A stretch of DNA of 64,000 bases, taken from the NCBI GenBank assembly GCA_016707205.1, contig JADJHZ010000007.1:1-64000 (forward strand). The letters run 5' to 3'. The notes beneath the pieces were generated by a model. That model had not been told where the DNA came from. It worked only from the letters and a program-made list of their open reading frames with translations, and made no database searches. A program made the position numbers and the translations under genes. Within the stretch, counting starts at the first letter, position 1; each line of letters begins with the position of its first letter. Below are positions 53,835 to 62,660 of the stretch, piece after piece. The DNA comes from Haliscomenobacter sp. (GTDB taxonomy: Bacteria > Bacteroidota > Bacteroidia > Chitinophagales > Saprospiraceae).

Positions 53835-55271
53835 ATGTACAACAATATGCCTAATGTTGTCAGAGAAGACCTTGACAATTTAAATGCCATACTCCAAGTC
53901 ACCGTAGAGCAGGCCGATTTTGCGAAAAAATTTGAGGAGGAACTCAAGAAATATCAGAAAAAAGCGAGTATCAAGGGATTTCGCATGGGCAAGACCCCGG
54001 TCACTGTCATTCGCAAACTATACGGCAAAGGTCTCCTGGCGGATATTGTGAATCAGCAGCTAGAGGAATCCCTCACTGCCTACTTGCAAAACGCCGATCT
54101 GCACCTTCTCGGACAACCCATTCCCAATGCGGATCAGGAGGATATTTCTTTCGACCCGAAAACGCTCAAGGATTTTCATTTCCGTTTCGATATCGGCCTG
54201 GCGCCGGAATTTGAGGTGAACGGCCTCGATGCCTCCACCCATTTCGAACAACCCGTCGTCGACGTCACCGACGAGATGGTTGGGGAAGATGTCCTTAGCC
54301 TGCGCCGCCGCCTGGGCGAGCGCAGTAATCCGGAATCGGACTTCCAGCAGGGCGATTTGATCGCCCTGAACGCGGTAGAACTCAACGACGATGGGTCGGT
54401 TAAGGCGGAAGGGCATTCCTCCTCGTTTTCTTTGCTGTTTGAGGATGCCACGCCAGAAGCCCAACAAGCCCTGGCTGGGCTGAAGACCGGGGATTCTTTT
54501 CCGTTCGACGTCTACCAGTTGGAAAAAGACCGCGATGAAGCCTTTGTTCGCCGCTATTTGCTCCACCTCGAGGCTCCGGAAGAAGTAAAAGACCCGGGCC
54601 GTCTGTTTCAACTGACCATCGATAAAGCCGAGCGCAACGCCCTGGCCGAAATGAATCAGGAGTTCTTTGACCGCGCTTTCGAAGACGGGGAGGTGCATAG
54701 CGAAGCGGAGCTACGGGAACGTATCACCCAGGGAATTGGCAACTTCTATAAGGCCCAATCCGACGCTCTGCTGTTCAAGGATTTTCAGGAACGCCTGCTC
54801 GAACTCAACCCGCTGCCGCTGCCCGACGATTTCCTCCGCCGATGGATACGGATCAGCAATGAGAATGCCGACGAAAAACTGGTGGAAAAAGAATACCCCC
54901 TTTTCGCCCGAAACCTCCAGTGGACCCTTATCCGAAATAAAATCGCCCGCCAGTTTAATCTCCAGGTAACGGAGGACGAGATCGTGGAACATTTCACGAA
55001 CCGGGTACGGGGCTATTTCGGTTCAGGTGTAGCGTCTCTGGGCGAGGAATTCATTCAGAATATGGCCCGCCGGTTGATGCAGGATGAAAAACAGGTGGAG
55101 CAAGCTTACGACGACTTGCTAACGGATCGCCTCCACGACGCAGTGCGCTCCGTGGTGACCGTGAGCGAAAAGAAACTCAGCCTGGCTGACTTCAGCGAAT
55201 TGGCGGAAAAAGCGCGTGCGGAAGCGCAGGCTCATCGCCATTCGCTCTTACCCGACGACGAAGAAGAATAG
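53835..55271 (+). CDS. tig: Trigger factor
   Basis: A 478-residue ribosome-associated chaperone. The N-terminal ribosome-binding domain carries the loop GFRMGKTPVTVIRKLYG near residue 48-65; the middle PPIase region is short and divergent, as often in Bacteroidota, and the C-terminal domain is a long helical arm. It precedes clpP and clpX in the classic tig-clpP-clpX order. The alternative Met four codons later is possible. Confidence 0.9.
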   Translation: MYNNMPNVVREDLDNLNAILQVTVEQADFAKKFEEELKKYQKKASIKGFRMGKTPVTVIRKLYGKGLLADIVNQQLEESLTAYLQNADLHLLGQPIPNADQEDISFDPKTLKDFHFRFDIGLAPEFEVNGLDASTHFEQPVVDVTDEMVGEDVLSLRRRLGERSNPESDFQQGDLIALNAVELNDDGSVKAEGHSSSFSLLFEDATPEAQQALAGLKTGDSFPFDVYQLEKDRDEAFVRRYLLHLEAPEEVKDPGRLFQLTIDKAERNALAEMNQEFFDRAFEDGEVHSEAELRERITQGIGNFYKAQSDALLFKDFQERLLELNPLPLPDDFLRRWIRISNENADEKLVEKEYPLFARNLQWTLIRNKIARQFNLQVTEDEIVEHFTNRVRGYFGSGVASLGEEFIQNMARRLMQDEKQVEQAYDDLLTDRLHDAVRSVVTVSEKKLSLADFSELAEKARAEAQAHRHSLLPDDEEE

Positions 55272-55390
55272 GAATAAATTCCACCGCATTCAACCGGGGC
55301 GTTAAGGATTTGTTATCTAATTGTGCCCGCTGAGGACCTCGTTTCCTCCGGACTTTAAAGATCCTTTTTGTCTATAAAACACAAGAACTT

Positions 55391-56113
55391 ATGTTTCACA
55401 AGGATGAATTCATGAAGTATGCTACCAAACACCTCGGTATGAGTAGCATGCACCTGGAAAAGTATGCGGAAAAAACCATGGGAATGGCAATCCCGAATAT
55501 TCAGGCCTTTACGCCCGCGGTTATTGAGGAACGCACCATGAATATTATCAGCATGGATGTGTTCTCCCGGCTTATGATGGACCGCATTATCTTTCTCGGC
55601 GTTCCCATCTACGACGAGGTGGCCAATATCGTTCAGGCCCAGCTCCTGTTCCTGGAATCTTCCGATCCCAAGCGCGATGTGCAGATCTTTATCAACAGCC
55701 CCGGGGGTTCCGTTATTGCCGGCTTGGGAATCTATGACACCATGCAATACGTCACGCCCGACATTGGCACCATTTGCACCGGTATGGCCGCTTCGATGGG
55801 CGCCGTCCTGCTCGCAGCAGGTACGAAGGGAAAACGCACCGGCTTGTTCCACAGCCGGGTGATGATCCACCAGCCTTTGGGCGGGATGCAAGGCCAGGTA
55901 TCGGATATGGAAATTTATTACAACCTGATCAAAGAGCAGCAAAAAGCGCTCTATGACATCCTCGCTTACCATACCGGCCAGCCTTACGATATCATCCAAA
56001 AAGATTGCGACCGCGACAACTGGATGACCTCAAAAGATGCGATGGCGTACGGTCTGATCGACGAGGTCCTGGAAAGAAATAATCCCAAAAAAGGTCCAAA
56101 AGATAAAGAATAG
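55391..56113 (+). CDS. clpP: ATP-dependent Clp protease proteolytic subunit
   Basis: A 240-residue serine protease subunit with the catalytic Ser in GMAASMGAVLL, His in VMIHQPLGG and Asp in the DCDRDNWM helix; the N terminus is extended relative to E. coli ClpP. It forms the barrel that degrades unfolded proteins handed on by ClpX, encoded 179 bases downstream. The N-terminal ~20 residues before the conserved core are Met/Lys rich and may be a propeptide. Confidence 0.95.
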   Translation: MFHKDEFMKYATKHLGMSSMHLEKYAEKTMGMAIPNIQAFTPAVIEERTMNIISMDVFSRLMMDRIIFLGVPIYDEVANIVQAQLLFLESSDPKRDVQIFINSPGGSVIAGLGIYDTMQYVTPDIGTICTGMAASMGAVLLAAGTKGKRTGLFHSRVMIHQPLGGMQGQVSDMEIYYNLIKEQQKALYDILAYHTGQPYDIIQKDCDRDNWMTSKDAMAYGLIDEVLERNNPKKGPKDKE

Positions 56114-56292
56114 GTTTATTGTGGCGCAGGCAGGTTCGCGCCAAGAGGGCTTTGGGGAAGCAGGGAGAAGCAACGCTCCCTGCCTCCCTGCAACTTCGCG
56201 CAGAACCAGCCTGAGCTCGGCTTGAAAAGATCGGATTTTTTTTAGCCGAAGAGCGCTTTCTATTTACATTGCCTGGGTTTTAACTGCTAACC

Positions 56293-57561
56293 ATGCGAAA
56301 AGGGAAATCAAATTATCACTGCTCTTTTTGTGGCCGCGACAAATCGGAAGCGCTAATGCTCATTGCGGGCATTAATGCGCATATCTGCGAGGTGTGTGTA
56401 GAGCAGGCCTTTGATATCATTCAAGAGGAGTTATACGGCAAAAAGCGGCCTGCAGAGGAAGGCCCCCAAGGAACTGCCGGCTCCAAACAAAGCGCGTTGC
56501 CGGCAAACCTTACTCCAAAGGACATCAAGTCGCATCTCGACCAATATGTGATTGGGCAGAATGAAGCCAAAAAGTACCTTTCCGTTGCCGTCTATAACCA
56601 TTACAAACGCCTGAATCAAAAGGAAAAGGACGAAGTCGAGATCGAAAAATCCAATATCCTTCTGGTAGGGCGCACCGGAACAGGAAAAACCCTGCTGGCC
56701 AAAACCATTGCCAAATACCTCAACGTACCCTTCGCTATCGTCGATGCCACGGTGTTTACCGAAGCCGGTTACGTTGGAGAGGATGTGGAAAGCATTTTGA
56801 GCCGTCTGCTTCAGGTGTGCGACTACGACGTTGCCGCCGCCGAACGGGGGATCGTGTATATCGACGAAATTGACAAAATTGCCCGCAAAGGCGACAACCC
56901 TTCCATCACCCGGGATGTATCCGGGGAGGGCGTTCAGCAAGCGTTGCTTAAAATGCTGGAGGGGACAGATGTCAACGTTCCGCCCCAGGGGGGGCGCAAA
57001 CACCCGGAACAGAAAATGGTCAAAGTTAACACCGAAAATATCCTGTTCATCTGTGGGGGCGCTTTCGATGGTATTGAAAAAACGATCGCCCGCCGGGTGA
57101 ATACCCACGTGATCGGCTTCAATAACAGCGGCGCAGAAGGGGTTGATCGCGAAAACCTCCTGCAGTATATTTCCCATCAGGATATGAAGAGCTATGGCCT
57201 TATCCCCGAGCTGGTGGGCCGCCTTCCGGTGCTTACGTTCCTCGATTCCCTCGATCAAGAGGCGCTCAAGCGCATTCTGGTGGAGCCCAGGAATTCGCTG
57301 TTGCGGCAATACCAAAAACTTTTTGCTCTGGAGGATATTCAACTCCATTTCTCGGAGGATGCGATCGAATTCATCGCAGCCAAAGCTCTGGAGTTCAACC
57401 TCGGCGCCCGCGGCCTCCGGTCTATTTGCGAAGCAATCATGACCGATGCCATGTTCGAGTTTCCTTCTGAAAAAGGCCACGTCAGAGAATTTACCGTGAC
57501 GGAAGCCTACGCCCTGGAAAAACTGGCGCGGTCGAAGTTGAACCACCTTAGAGCTGCCTGA
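56293..57561 (+). CDS. clpX: ATP-dependent Clp protease ATP-binding subunit
   Basis: A 422-residue AAA+ unfoldase. The N-terminal C4 zinc domain (CSFCGRDK..ICEVCVEQA) recruits substrates and adaptors; Walker A is GRTGTGKTLLAKT and Walker B IVYIDEIDKIA, with the pore and sensor regions intact (VGRLPVLTFLDSLDQEAL). A hairpin GCAGGGAG-N8-CTCCCTGC at 56160-56183 sits between clpP and clpX and may attenuate or protect the transcript. Confidence 0.96.
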   Translation: MRKGKSNYHCSFCGRDKSEALMLIAGINAHICEVCVEQAFDIIQEELYGKKRPAEEGPQGTAGSKQSALPANLTPKDIKSHLDQYVIGQNEAKKYLSVAVYNHYKRLNQKEKDEVEIEKSNILLVGRTGTGKTLLAKTIAKYLNVPFAIVDATVFTEAGYVGEDVESILSRLLQVCDYDVAAAERGIVYIDEIDKIARKGDNPSITRDVSGEGVQQALLKMLEGTDVNVPPQGGRKHPEQKMVKVNTENILFICGGAFDGIEKTIARRVNTHVIGFNNSGAEGVDRENLLQYISHQDMKSYGLIPELVGRLPVLTFLDSLDQEALKRILVEPRNSLLRQYQKLFALEDIQLHFSEDAIEFIAAKALEFNLGARGLRSICEAIMTDAMFEFPSEKGHVREFTVTEAYALEKLARSKLNHLRAA

Positions 57562-57608
57562 TCCCAATAGGCGCCTGCGTTGGAACGCAGGGTTAAATGG
57601 TTCCGCTG

Positions 57609-58418
57609 ATGATGCAACGCTATTTCGCCGAACTAGCATATAATGGGGCCGGTTATACCGGATGGCAGGTTCAGCCTGGTGAAGCGACCGTTCAACAAGT
57701 CCTGGAGGATGCTTTTTCAACCATTTTAGGACAAGAATTGGAATTTTCCGGCTGTGGACGGACCGACGCCGGCGTGCATGCCAGCCAATATTTCGCCCAT
57801 TTCAATAGCTCAAAGGAGTTCCCGGAAGGGTTTCTGCGCCGACTGAACAAATACCTCCCCCGGGATATCGCCGTGTCCCGGATCTTTCCAGTACATTGGG
57901 ATGCCCACGCGCGTTTTGATGCTTATTACCGGAGTTATGCCTACTTCTTGTCTTTCAAAAAAGATCCCTTCCATTTGGACACTGCCTATTATTACCCTTA
58001 TCAGGCCCTGCCGGATCCAGAACGGATGCAGGCGGCGGCGGCTTTGATTCTAAACTACCAGGCGTTTTTCCCGTTCTGCAAGTCGGGGCATAGTGCCAAA
58101 ACGATGCGGTGTACGCTTTATCGCAGCGAGTGGGAATTTTTCGAGGAAGAGCAAACAGCGGTTTATCACATCGCCGCCAACCGGTTCCTCCGGGGAATGG
58201 TTCGCCTGATCGTGGGAATGTGTCTGGAAGTTGGCGCAGGGAGAATGACCCTGGAGGAAGTGAGGGCTGCTCTGGACCGGCAAGAACGCCTTCCCAAAAG
58301 CCTCAGTGTTCCGCCTCAAGGCCTTTTTTTGACGGAGGTTCGATATCCATTTCTCGATGAAACCGGGAACTACCGAAACCCTTCCCAGGGATTTGATTTT
58401 TCCGAAATTAAAAAGTGA
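57609..58418 (+). CDS. truA: tRNA pseudouridine(38-40) synthase
   Basis: A ~269-residue TruA. The catalytic Asp lies in GCGRTDAGVHA near residue 55, with FRYF-like start (YFAELAYNGAGYTGWQVQP) and FLRGMVRLIVGMCLEVG in the RNA-binding region. It isomerises uridines in the tRNA anticodon stem and loop. Starts at 57597 (Val-Pro-Leu-preceded Met), 57609 and 57612 are all possible; the family begins near the last. Confidence 0.9.
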   Translation: MMQRYFAELAYNGAGYTGWQVQPGEATVQQVLEDAFSTILGQELEFSGCGRTDAGVHASQYFAHFNSSKEFPEGFLRRLNKYLPRDIAVSRIFPVHWDAHARFDAYYRSYAYFLSFKKDPFHLDTAYYYPYQALPDPERMQAAAALILNYQAFFPFCKSGHSAKTMRCTLYRSEWEFFEEEQTAVYHIAANRFLRGMVRLIVGMCLEVGAGRMTLEEVRAALDRQERLPKSLSVPPQGLFLTEVRYPFLDETGNYRNPSQGFDFSEIKK

Positions 58419-58577
58419 AAAATCCGGGCATATTTCCGAAAAACGAAGCATATTTGAATTACTGCAGTTTGGGGGCTCCTTATTGGCTATCCCCAAGAAG
58501 CCGTAGGAACGGATTTTTTGACCGCCCAAACAGATGGGGGCAGCGCACCGCTGAAGGTGTGGAAAAGTAGTATAGCA

Positions 58578-58835
58578 ATGACCAAAGATTCAAAAGGGAA
58601 TAACCACTCCAGGCCAATGGAACAACGGCAATTTAAGACCACGATCAATTGCGGCAATTGCATTCGCACGGTAACCGCATTTTTGAACGACGTTCCTGGC
58701 ATTGCCCACTGGGAAGTAGATACCAAAAACCCGGAGAAAGTCCTCACCGTCGAAGGCGAACAACTGGATATCACCGCCATCATCGAGGCGGTGATGGAAG
58801 CGGGCTTTGATATCGTTCCGATCGGGCAGGACTAG
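58578..58835 (+). CDS. Heavy-metal-associated (HMA) domain protein
   Basis: An 85-residue protein with a single HMA-type ferredoxin-like domain. The metal loop is INCGNC, a CxxC variant of the usual MxCxxC, followed by IRTVTAFLNDVPGI and the final ITAIIEAVMEAGFDIVPI. Likely a copper or other soft-metal chaperone or sensor. An alternative start is the Met at 58617. It converges with glyA, 15 bases apart. Confidence 0.75.
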   Translation: MTKDSKGNNHSRPMEQRQFKTTINCGNCIRTVTAFLNDVPGIAHWEVDTKNPEKVLTVEGEQLDITAIIEAVMEAGFDIVPIGQD

Positions 58836-58850
58836 GTAGATTCCCTCCGA

Positions 58851-60140
58851 TTAGACGCTCGCCTGTACGCCCGGATATAGCGGAAAATTTTCCATAAACG
58901 CGTTGACCCGGGAATGGATATCGCTCAACAGAGCCTCTTCGCCGGGCGCGCTAAGGGCTTCGTCCATCCATTCAACGACCTGAAGGGCTTCTTTTTCCCC
59001 AAAACCGCGGGTCGTTACGGCTGCGGCGCCAATCCGTATGCCGGAGGTGACCATGGGCGACTGGTCGTCGAAAGGAACCATATTTTTGTTGACAGTGATT
59101 CCCGCTTTGCCCAACCCTTCCTCGGCCACCTTACCGGTAAGCCCTTTGGACCGTAGATCAATCAGCATCAGGTGGTTATCTGTTCCTCCTGAAATAACCT
59201 TATACCCTTTGTCCATAAAAGCCCGTGCCATGGCCTGGGCATTGAGGATTACCTGCTGGGCATAGGCTTTGAATTCCGGTTGGAGCGCTTCGTGAAAAGC
59301 GACCGCTTTGGCCGCAATCACGTGCTCCAGAGGCCCACCCTGCATACCTGGAAAAACGGCGCTGTTGAGGATTTGGGACATTTTGATGGGCAGGCCGTTC
59401 TTTTGCGCTTTGCCCCAGGGGTTGTCGAAGTTTTTACCCATCATGATGATGCCTCCCCGGGGTCCCCGAAGGGTCTTGTGGGTCGTCGACGTGACGATAT
59501 GGCAGTACTCCATCGGGTCGTTGAGCAGGCCGGCCGCAATGAGCCCGGCCGGGTGAGCGATGTCGGCCAGCAGAAGGGCGCCGGTATGGTCGGCAATCTC
59601 CCGGAAACGTTTGTAGTCCCAATCCCGCGCATAAGCCGAAGCGCCGCAAATAATCAGCTTAGGACGCACCGCTTTGGCCCTGGCCTCTACTTTGTCCATA
59701 TCAATAACCCCCGTAAGCTCCTCGACTCCGTAAAAGTTCGCCTGGAACATTTTGCCGGAAAAATTGACGGGTGAACCGTGGGAAAGATGCCCCCCATGCG
59801 CCAGGTCGAAGCCCAGGATGGCATCCCCGGGGTTTAAAACGGCAAGAAATACGGCCGCGTTGGCCTGCGCGCCGGAATGGGGCTGCACATTGGCGAATTC
59901 TGCGCCAAAGAGCGCCTTTAGGCGGTCAATGGCTAACTGCTCAATTTCATCTACGACCTCGCACCCGCCGTAATAGCGTTTTCCCGGATACCCTTCCGCG
60001 TATTTATTCGTCAGGCAGCTGCCCATGGCGTCTAATACCGCCTGGCTTGTGAAATTTTCAGAGGCGATCAACTCCACGCCTTGGCGCTGCCGCTCCAACT
60101 CGCGTTGGATCAGGCTGAAAAGCATTTTGTCCGTAGTCAT
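58851..60140 (-). CDS. glyA: Serine hydroxymethyltransferase
   Basis: A 429-residue PLP enzyme interconverting serine and glycine with tetrahydrofolate. The PLP lysine lies in VTSTTHKTLRGPRGG; other hallmarks are MLFSLIQRELERQRQGVELIASENF at the N terminus and the C-terminal SGIRIGAAAVTTRGF. It feeds methylene-THF to MetF, whose gene is far away at 2 kb. The start at 60140 gives the normal N terminus. Confidence 0.96.
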   Translation of the reverse strand: MTTDKMLFSLIQRELERQRQGVELIASENFTSQAVLDAMGSCLTNKYAEGYPGKRYYGGCEVVDEIEQLAIDRLKALFGAEFANVQPHSGAQANAAVFLAVLNPGDAILGFDLAHGGHLSHGSPVNFSGKMFQANFYGVEELTGVIDMDKVEARAKAVRPKLIICGASAYARDWDYKRFREIADHTGALLLADIAHPAGLIAAGLLNDPMEYCHIVTSTTHKTLRGPRGGIIMMGKNFDNPWGKAQKNGLPIKMSQILNSAVFPGMQGGPLEHVIAAKAVAFHEALQPEFKAYAQQVILNAQAMARAFMDKGYKVISGGTDNHLMLIDLRSKGLTGKVAEEGLGKAGITVNKNMVPFDDQSPMVTSGIRIGAAAVTTRGFGEKEALQVVEWMDEALSAPGEEALLSDIHSRVNAFMENFPLYPGVQASV

Positions 60141-60249
60141 ATGGTGTTCCTTGCGTTTTAAACTATTTGCCGGAAACCCGGGTTACGAGATTGTCCTTTG
60201 TCCTAACTTGCGTACAAAGGTACATTTTTGTACGTTCAGGAAGAAATTT

Positions 60250-60299
60250 GGGGGTAGGGATTAGGGGGGAGGGAGCAGGGATTTAGGGAGCAGGGAGCG
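60250..60299. repeat. GGGAGCA-family repeat, left arm
   Basis: Purine-rich run with GGGATTAGGGGGGAGGGAGCAGGGATTTAGGGAGCAGGGAGC-like units (units of seven to nine bases). It is inverted relative to the array at 60545-60602 and upstream of glyA. Confidence 0.65.
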
Positions 60300-60310
60300 C
60301 TTTCGGATCG

Positions 60311-60412
60311 TCATTCGGGGCTGTCTCAAAAAACGGTTTTTGCCCAAGGCAACCAAAAAATAAAATTTCATGCCGGTGGCAAAGATTGGCCTTTTGATAC
60401 AGCCCCGAATGA
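60311..60412. mobile_element. MITE-like element with GGGGCTGT terminal inverted repeats
   Basis: TCATTCGGGGCTGT(C)TCAAAA at 60311-60331 is inverted at 60392-60412 as TTTTGATACAGCCCCGAATGA, with one mismatch. The ~60-base interior holds no gene. GGGGCTGTCTCAAAA ends are characteristic of some insertion sequences, so this is probably a non-autonomous derivative or IS remnant. It lies between the two GGGAGCA-family arrays. Confidence 0.55.
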
Positions 60413-60544
60413 TCAGGTGGTCCTCCAGACGCTACGGTCTGGGCTTTCAGGCTGAGCAGCGCATGGTTTGAGGCGGAGTCTCGAAAAAGAGCGGGTGAAG
60501 CAGCGCCTTGACCCGGGTTGCCTTGAACGGCCTCACGCCATCTC

Positions 60545-60602
60545 TGCTCCCTGCTCCCTAAATCCCTGCTCCCTAAATCCCTGCTCCCTAAATCCCTAAT
60601 CC
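60545..60602. repeat. TCCCTGC/TCCCTAAA-family repeat, right arm
   Basis: Tandem CTGCTCCCTAAATCC-type units (C-rich strand), the reverse complement of the left array at 60250-60299. It ends 13 bases before a -7-like box at 60615-60622. The gene-free interval 60141-60672 otherwise shows nothing besides these arrays and the MITE-like element. Confidence 0.65.
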
Positions 60603-60614
60603 CTCAAATAATCG

Positions 60615-60622
60615 TAGTTTTG
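60615..60622 (+). promoter_or_regulatory. Candidate -7 box of the polyprenyl synthase gene
   Basis: TAGTTTTG matches TAnnTTTG and lies 51 bases before the ATG. The base window 20 upstream has no TTG, being occupied by the repeat array. Confidence 0.35.
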
Positions 60623-60672
60623 GCAGGAAGGAAATCTCTTCGCTGCCGGAGGCAAAAAGAGCATAACAGACC

Positions 60673-61647
60673 ATGAAGATTTCGATTGATTCCATTAAGA
60701 ACCCAATTGACGCCGAGTTGGAACAATTTGAAGCGCATTTTCGCGAGGCGATGCGTAGCCCGGTTCCGCTGCTGGATAAAATCACGTATTATATCGTTCG
60801 GCGCAAAGGCAAGCAAATGCGGCCGATGTTTGTGTTTTTGTGCGCCAAGATCAGCGGCGGGGTGTCCGAATCAACGTTTTCCGCTGCGTCGTTAGTCGAG
60901 TTATTGCATACGGCCACGTTGGTTCACGACGATGTGGTGGACGATTCGTTTGAGCGCAGGGGGTTCTTCTCCATTAATGCCCTTTGGAAAAACAAGATTG
61001 CCGTCCTGGTTGGAGACTATTTGTTCTCGCAGGGGATGCTTTTGGCGTTGAAAAATAAGGAGTACCGCCTGTTGGAGATCGTTTCCGACGCGGTGAAAGC
61101 GATGAGCGAAGGGGAGTTGCTTCAGATTGAGAAGGCGCGCCGGCTCGACATCCAGGAGGACGTATATTTTGAGATCATCCGCCAGAAGACCGCCTCGCTG
61201 ATCGCTTCTGCCTGCAGCGCCGGAGCGGCTTCGGCTACAAAAGACGAAGCGGTCATTGAGAAGGTGCGTTTATTCGGGGAAAAGATCGGGATCGCGTTTC
61301 AGATCCGGGATGACTTGTTCGACCTGGGCTACGACGATGTGGGGAAACCTTTGGGAATCGACATCAAAGAGAAGAAACTCACCTTGCCGGTCATTTATGC
61401 CTTGCGGCACGCCAGCCGCAGCGACCGCAACCGAATGATCAACAACATCCGCAGGCGCCACGATAATCCGGAGAACGTAAAGGAAGTAATCCAGTTTGTC
61501 CGCAGCAGCGGAGGGATCGAATACGCGCAGGAGAAAATGCTGGCCTACCGCAAGGAAGCCCTGGACCTGCTGTATACCTTTCCAGATTCCCCTTCCCGCC
61601 AGTCCCTGGAAGATCTGATCTATTTCGCTACCGAACGAAAAAAGTAG
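60673..61647 (+). CDS. Polyprenyl diphosphate synthase
   Basis: A 324-residue trans-isoprenyl diphosphate synthase. The first aspartate-rich motif is HDDVVDDSFERRG near residue 80 and the second RDDLFDLGYDD near residue 212. It makes a long-chain polyprenyl diphosphate, probably for menaquinone. Chain length is not predicted here. It starts 50 bases after a candidate TAnnTTTG box. Confidence 0.92.
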   Translation: MKISIDSIKNPIDAELEQFEAHFREAMRSPVPLLDKITYYIVRRKGKQMRPMFVFLCAKISGGVSESTFSAASLVELLHTATLVHDDVVDDSFERRGFFSINALWKNKIAVLVGDYLFSQGMLLALKNKEYRLLEIVSDAVKAMSEGELLQIEKARRLDIQEDVYFEIIRQKTASLIASACSAGAASATKDEAVIEKVRLFGEKIGIAFQIRDDLFDLGYDDVGKPLGIDIKEKKLTLPVIYALRHASRSDRNRMINNIRRRHDNPENVKEVIQFVRSSGGIEYAQEKMLAYRKEALDLLYTFPDSPSRQSLEDLIYFATERKK

Positions 61648-61655
61648 AACTTGTT

Positions 61656-62276
61656 TCAGGATATGGAACCTCCTGCGTTGCCCGGAGGAGATTTTGGGGG
61701 TCCGGAAGGCGGAAGATCCAGCGGTTCTACCAGAACTGTGTGGTCGTCAATGACTTCCACTACGCGTATATGGACGCCAGCGGGAAGCTCTCCGCCGCAG
61801 GACGTCACCGCTTCCCAGTCGTGGGGCGTGGCCCGAAGGCTAAGATGCACCCTTCCTTTACCTATTTGATGTGGCGGAATGTTTTGCAGAACCTCTCCGG
61901 TGCTTTTAAGCAGGTATTCGGGATTGTACCCTTTTTTTTGCCGCTCTTTGCGCCGGAGATACGATAGAAACCAAGGGAAACAAGCAGCAACAGCAGATGC
62001 CGGGATCGCGTAGAACAAAACAAATTCGGGGCGCTTGACCCACAAACTGGAAAGGATGCTGGTCCAACCCAGGAAAGTAAAAAAGATAAGCACGGCCAGC
62101 GGATCTCCAAAAGCCCGTTGCCCGGCGCTGTATAAGTGCCGGTCCTGGTTAATGCCAAACCAATTCAGGAGGAACAACAGAAACAACAAAAGCGAGGCCA
62201 CAATAGCAATGAGCCAAAACAACTGGACTATCCAGCCATTCAGTACGACCGCTTCGATGAAGAACCATTTGGGCAT
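61656..62276 (-). CDS. NfeD-like membrane protein with C-terminal OB domain
   Basis: A 206-residue protein with three or four transmembrane segments (residues ~10-45 and ~60-105) and a soluble C-terminal ~80 residues resembling the NfeD OB-fold: TGEVLQNIPPHQIGKGRVHLS then ELPAGVHIRVVEVIDDHTVLVEPL. NfeD proteins are usually paired with a stomatin-like protein; none is nearby, so the partner would be elsewhere. Convergent with the polyprenyl synthase. Confidence 0.7.
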   Translation of the reverse strand: MPKWFFIEAVVLNGWIVQLFWLIAIVASLLLFLLFLLNWFGINQDRHLYSAGQRAFGDPLAVLIFFTFLGWTSILSSLWVKRPEFVLFYAIPASAVAACFPWFLSYLRRKERQKKGYNPEYLLKSTGEVLQNIPPHQIGKGRVHLSLRATPHDWEAVTSCGGELPAGVHIRVVEVIDDHTVLVEPLDLPPSGPPKSPPGNAGGSIS

Positions 62277-62660
62277 ACCTGGTTAACTCATTTGCCTGAA
62301 GATCATTTTCTCTGCAAAAGTATAATCCTAAGGGCTAATCTGGGAATCGGATCGACCAACGTCCGAGGCCTATCGCCCAAAAGCGAAATCCAGGGCGCCT
62401 TTTCCGGATCAAATAAGTTCTTCCGGCTTACAAAATCCTTTGTATTTTTGCCGTGCCTGATGAAAAGCGTGTTCTCCGGCAGGCATCGCCCAAAGATTTC
62501 AAGGCTTTTGAGATAAGGGTGGGCATTCCCACGTGCATATTTTTCAACCCTTTTGGAATGCTATCCACGCGCTTTGCCCGTTTTATCCGGAGGCAGTTCC
62601 GGCTATGGTAATCTGTAACTCATTGTAAAATAAATATATAACAACCACTCAATACGTCAT
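62277..62660. other. Long prs leader region
   Basis: 384 gene-free bases. A TATTTTTG box at 62443-62450 (within TTTGTATTTTTG, also found before metF) would start transcription some 200 bases before prs. Immediately after it lies a complete 18-codon frame (ATG 62460 to TAA 62516). No riboswitch class was recognised. Confidence 0.35.

Noticed and set aside
56431..57720. 429-codon open frame antisense to clpX
   Set aside because: Fully overlaps clpX with intact motifs; composition is that of an antisense shadow.
62136..62516. 126-codon plus-strand frame before prs
   Set aside because: Its first half is antisense to the NfeD-like gene and the rest has no protein-like features.
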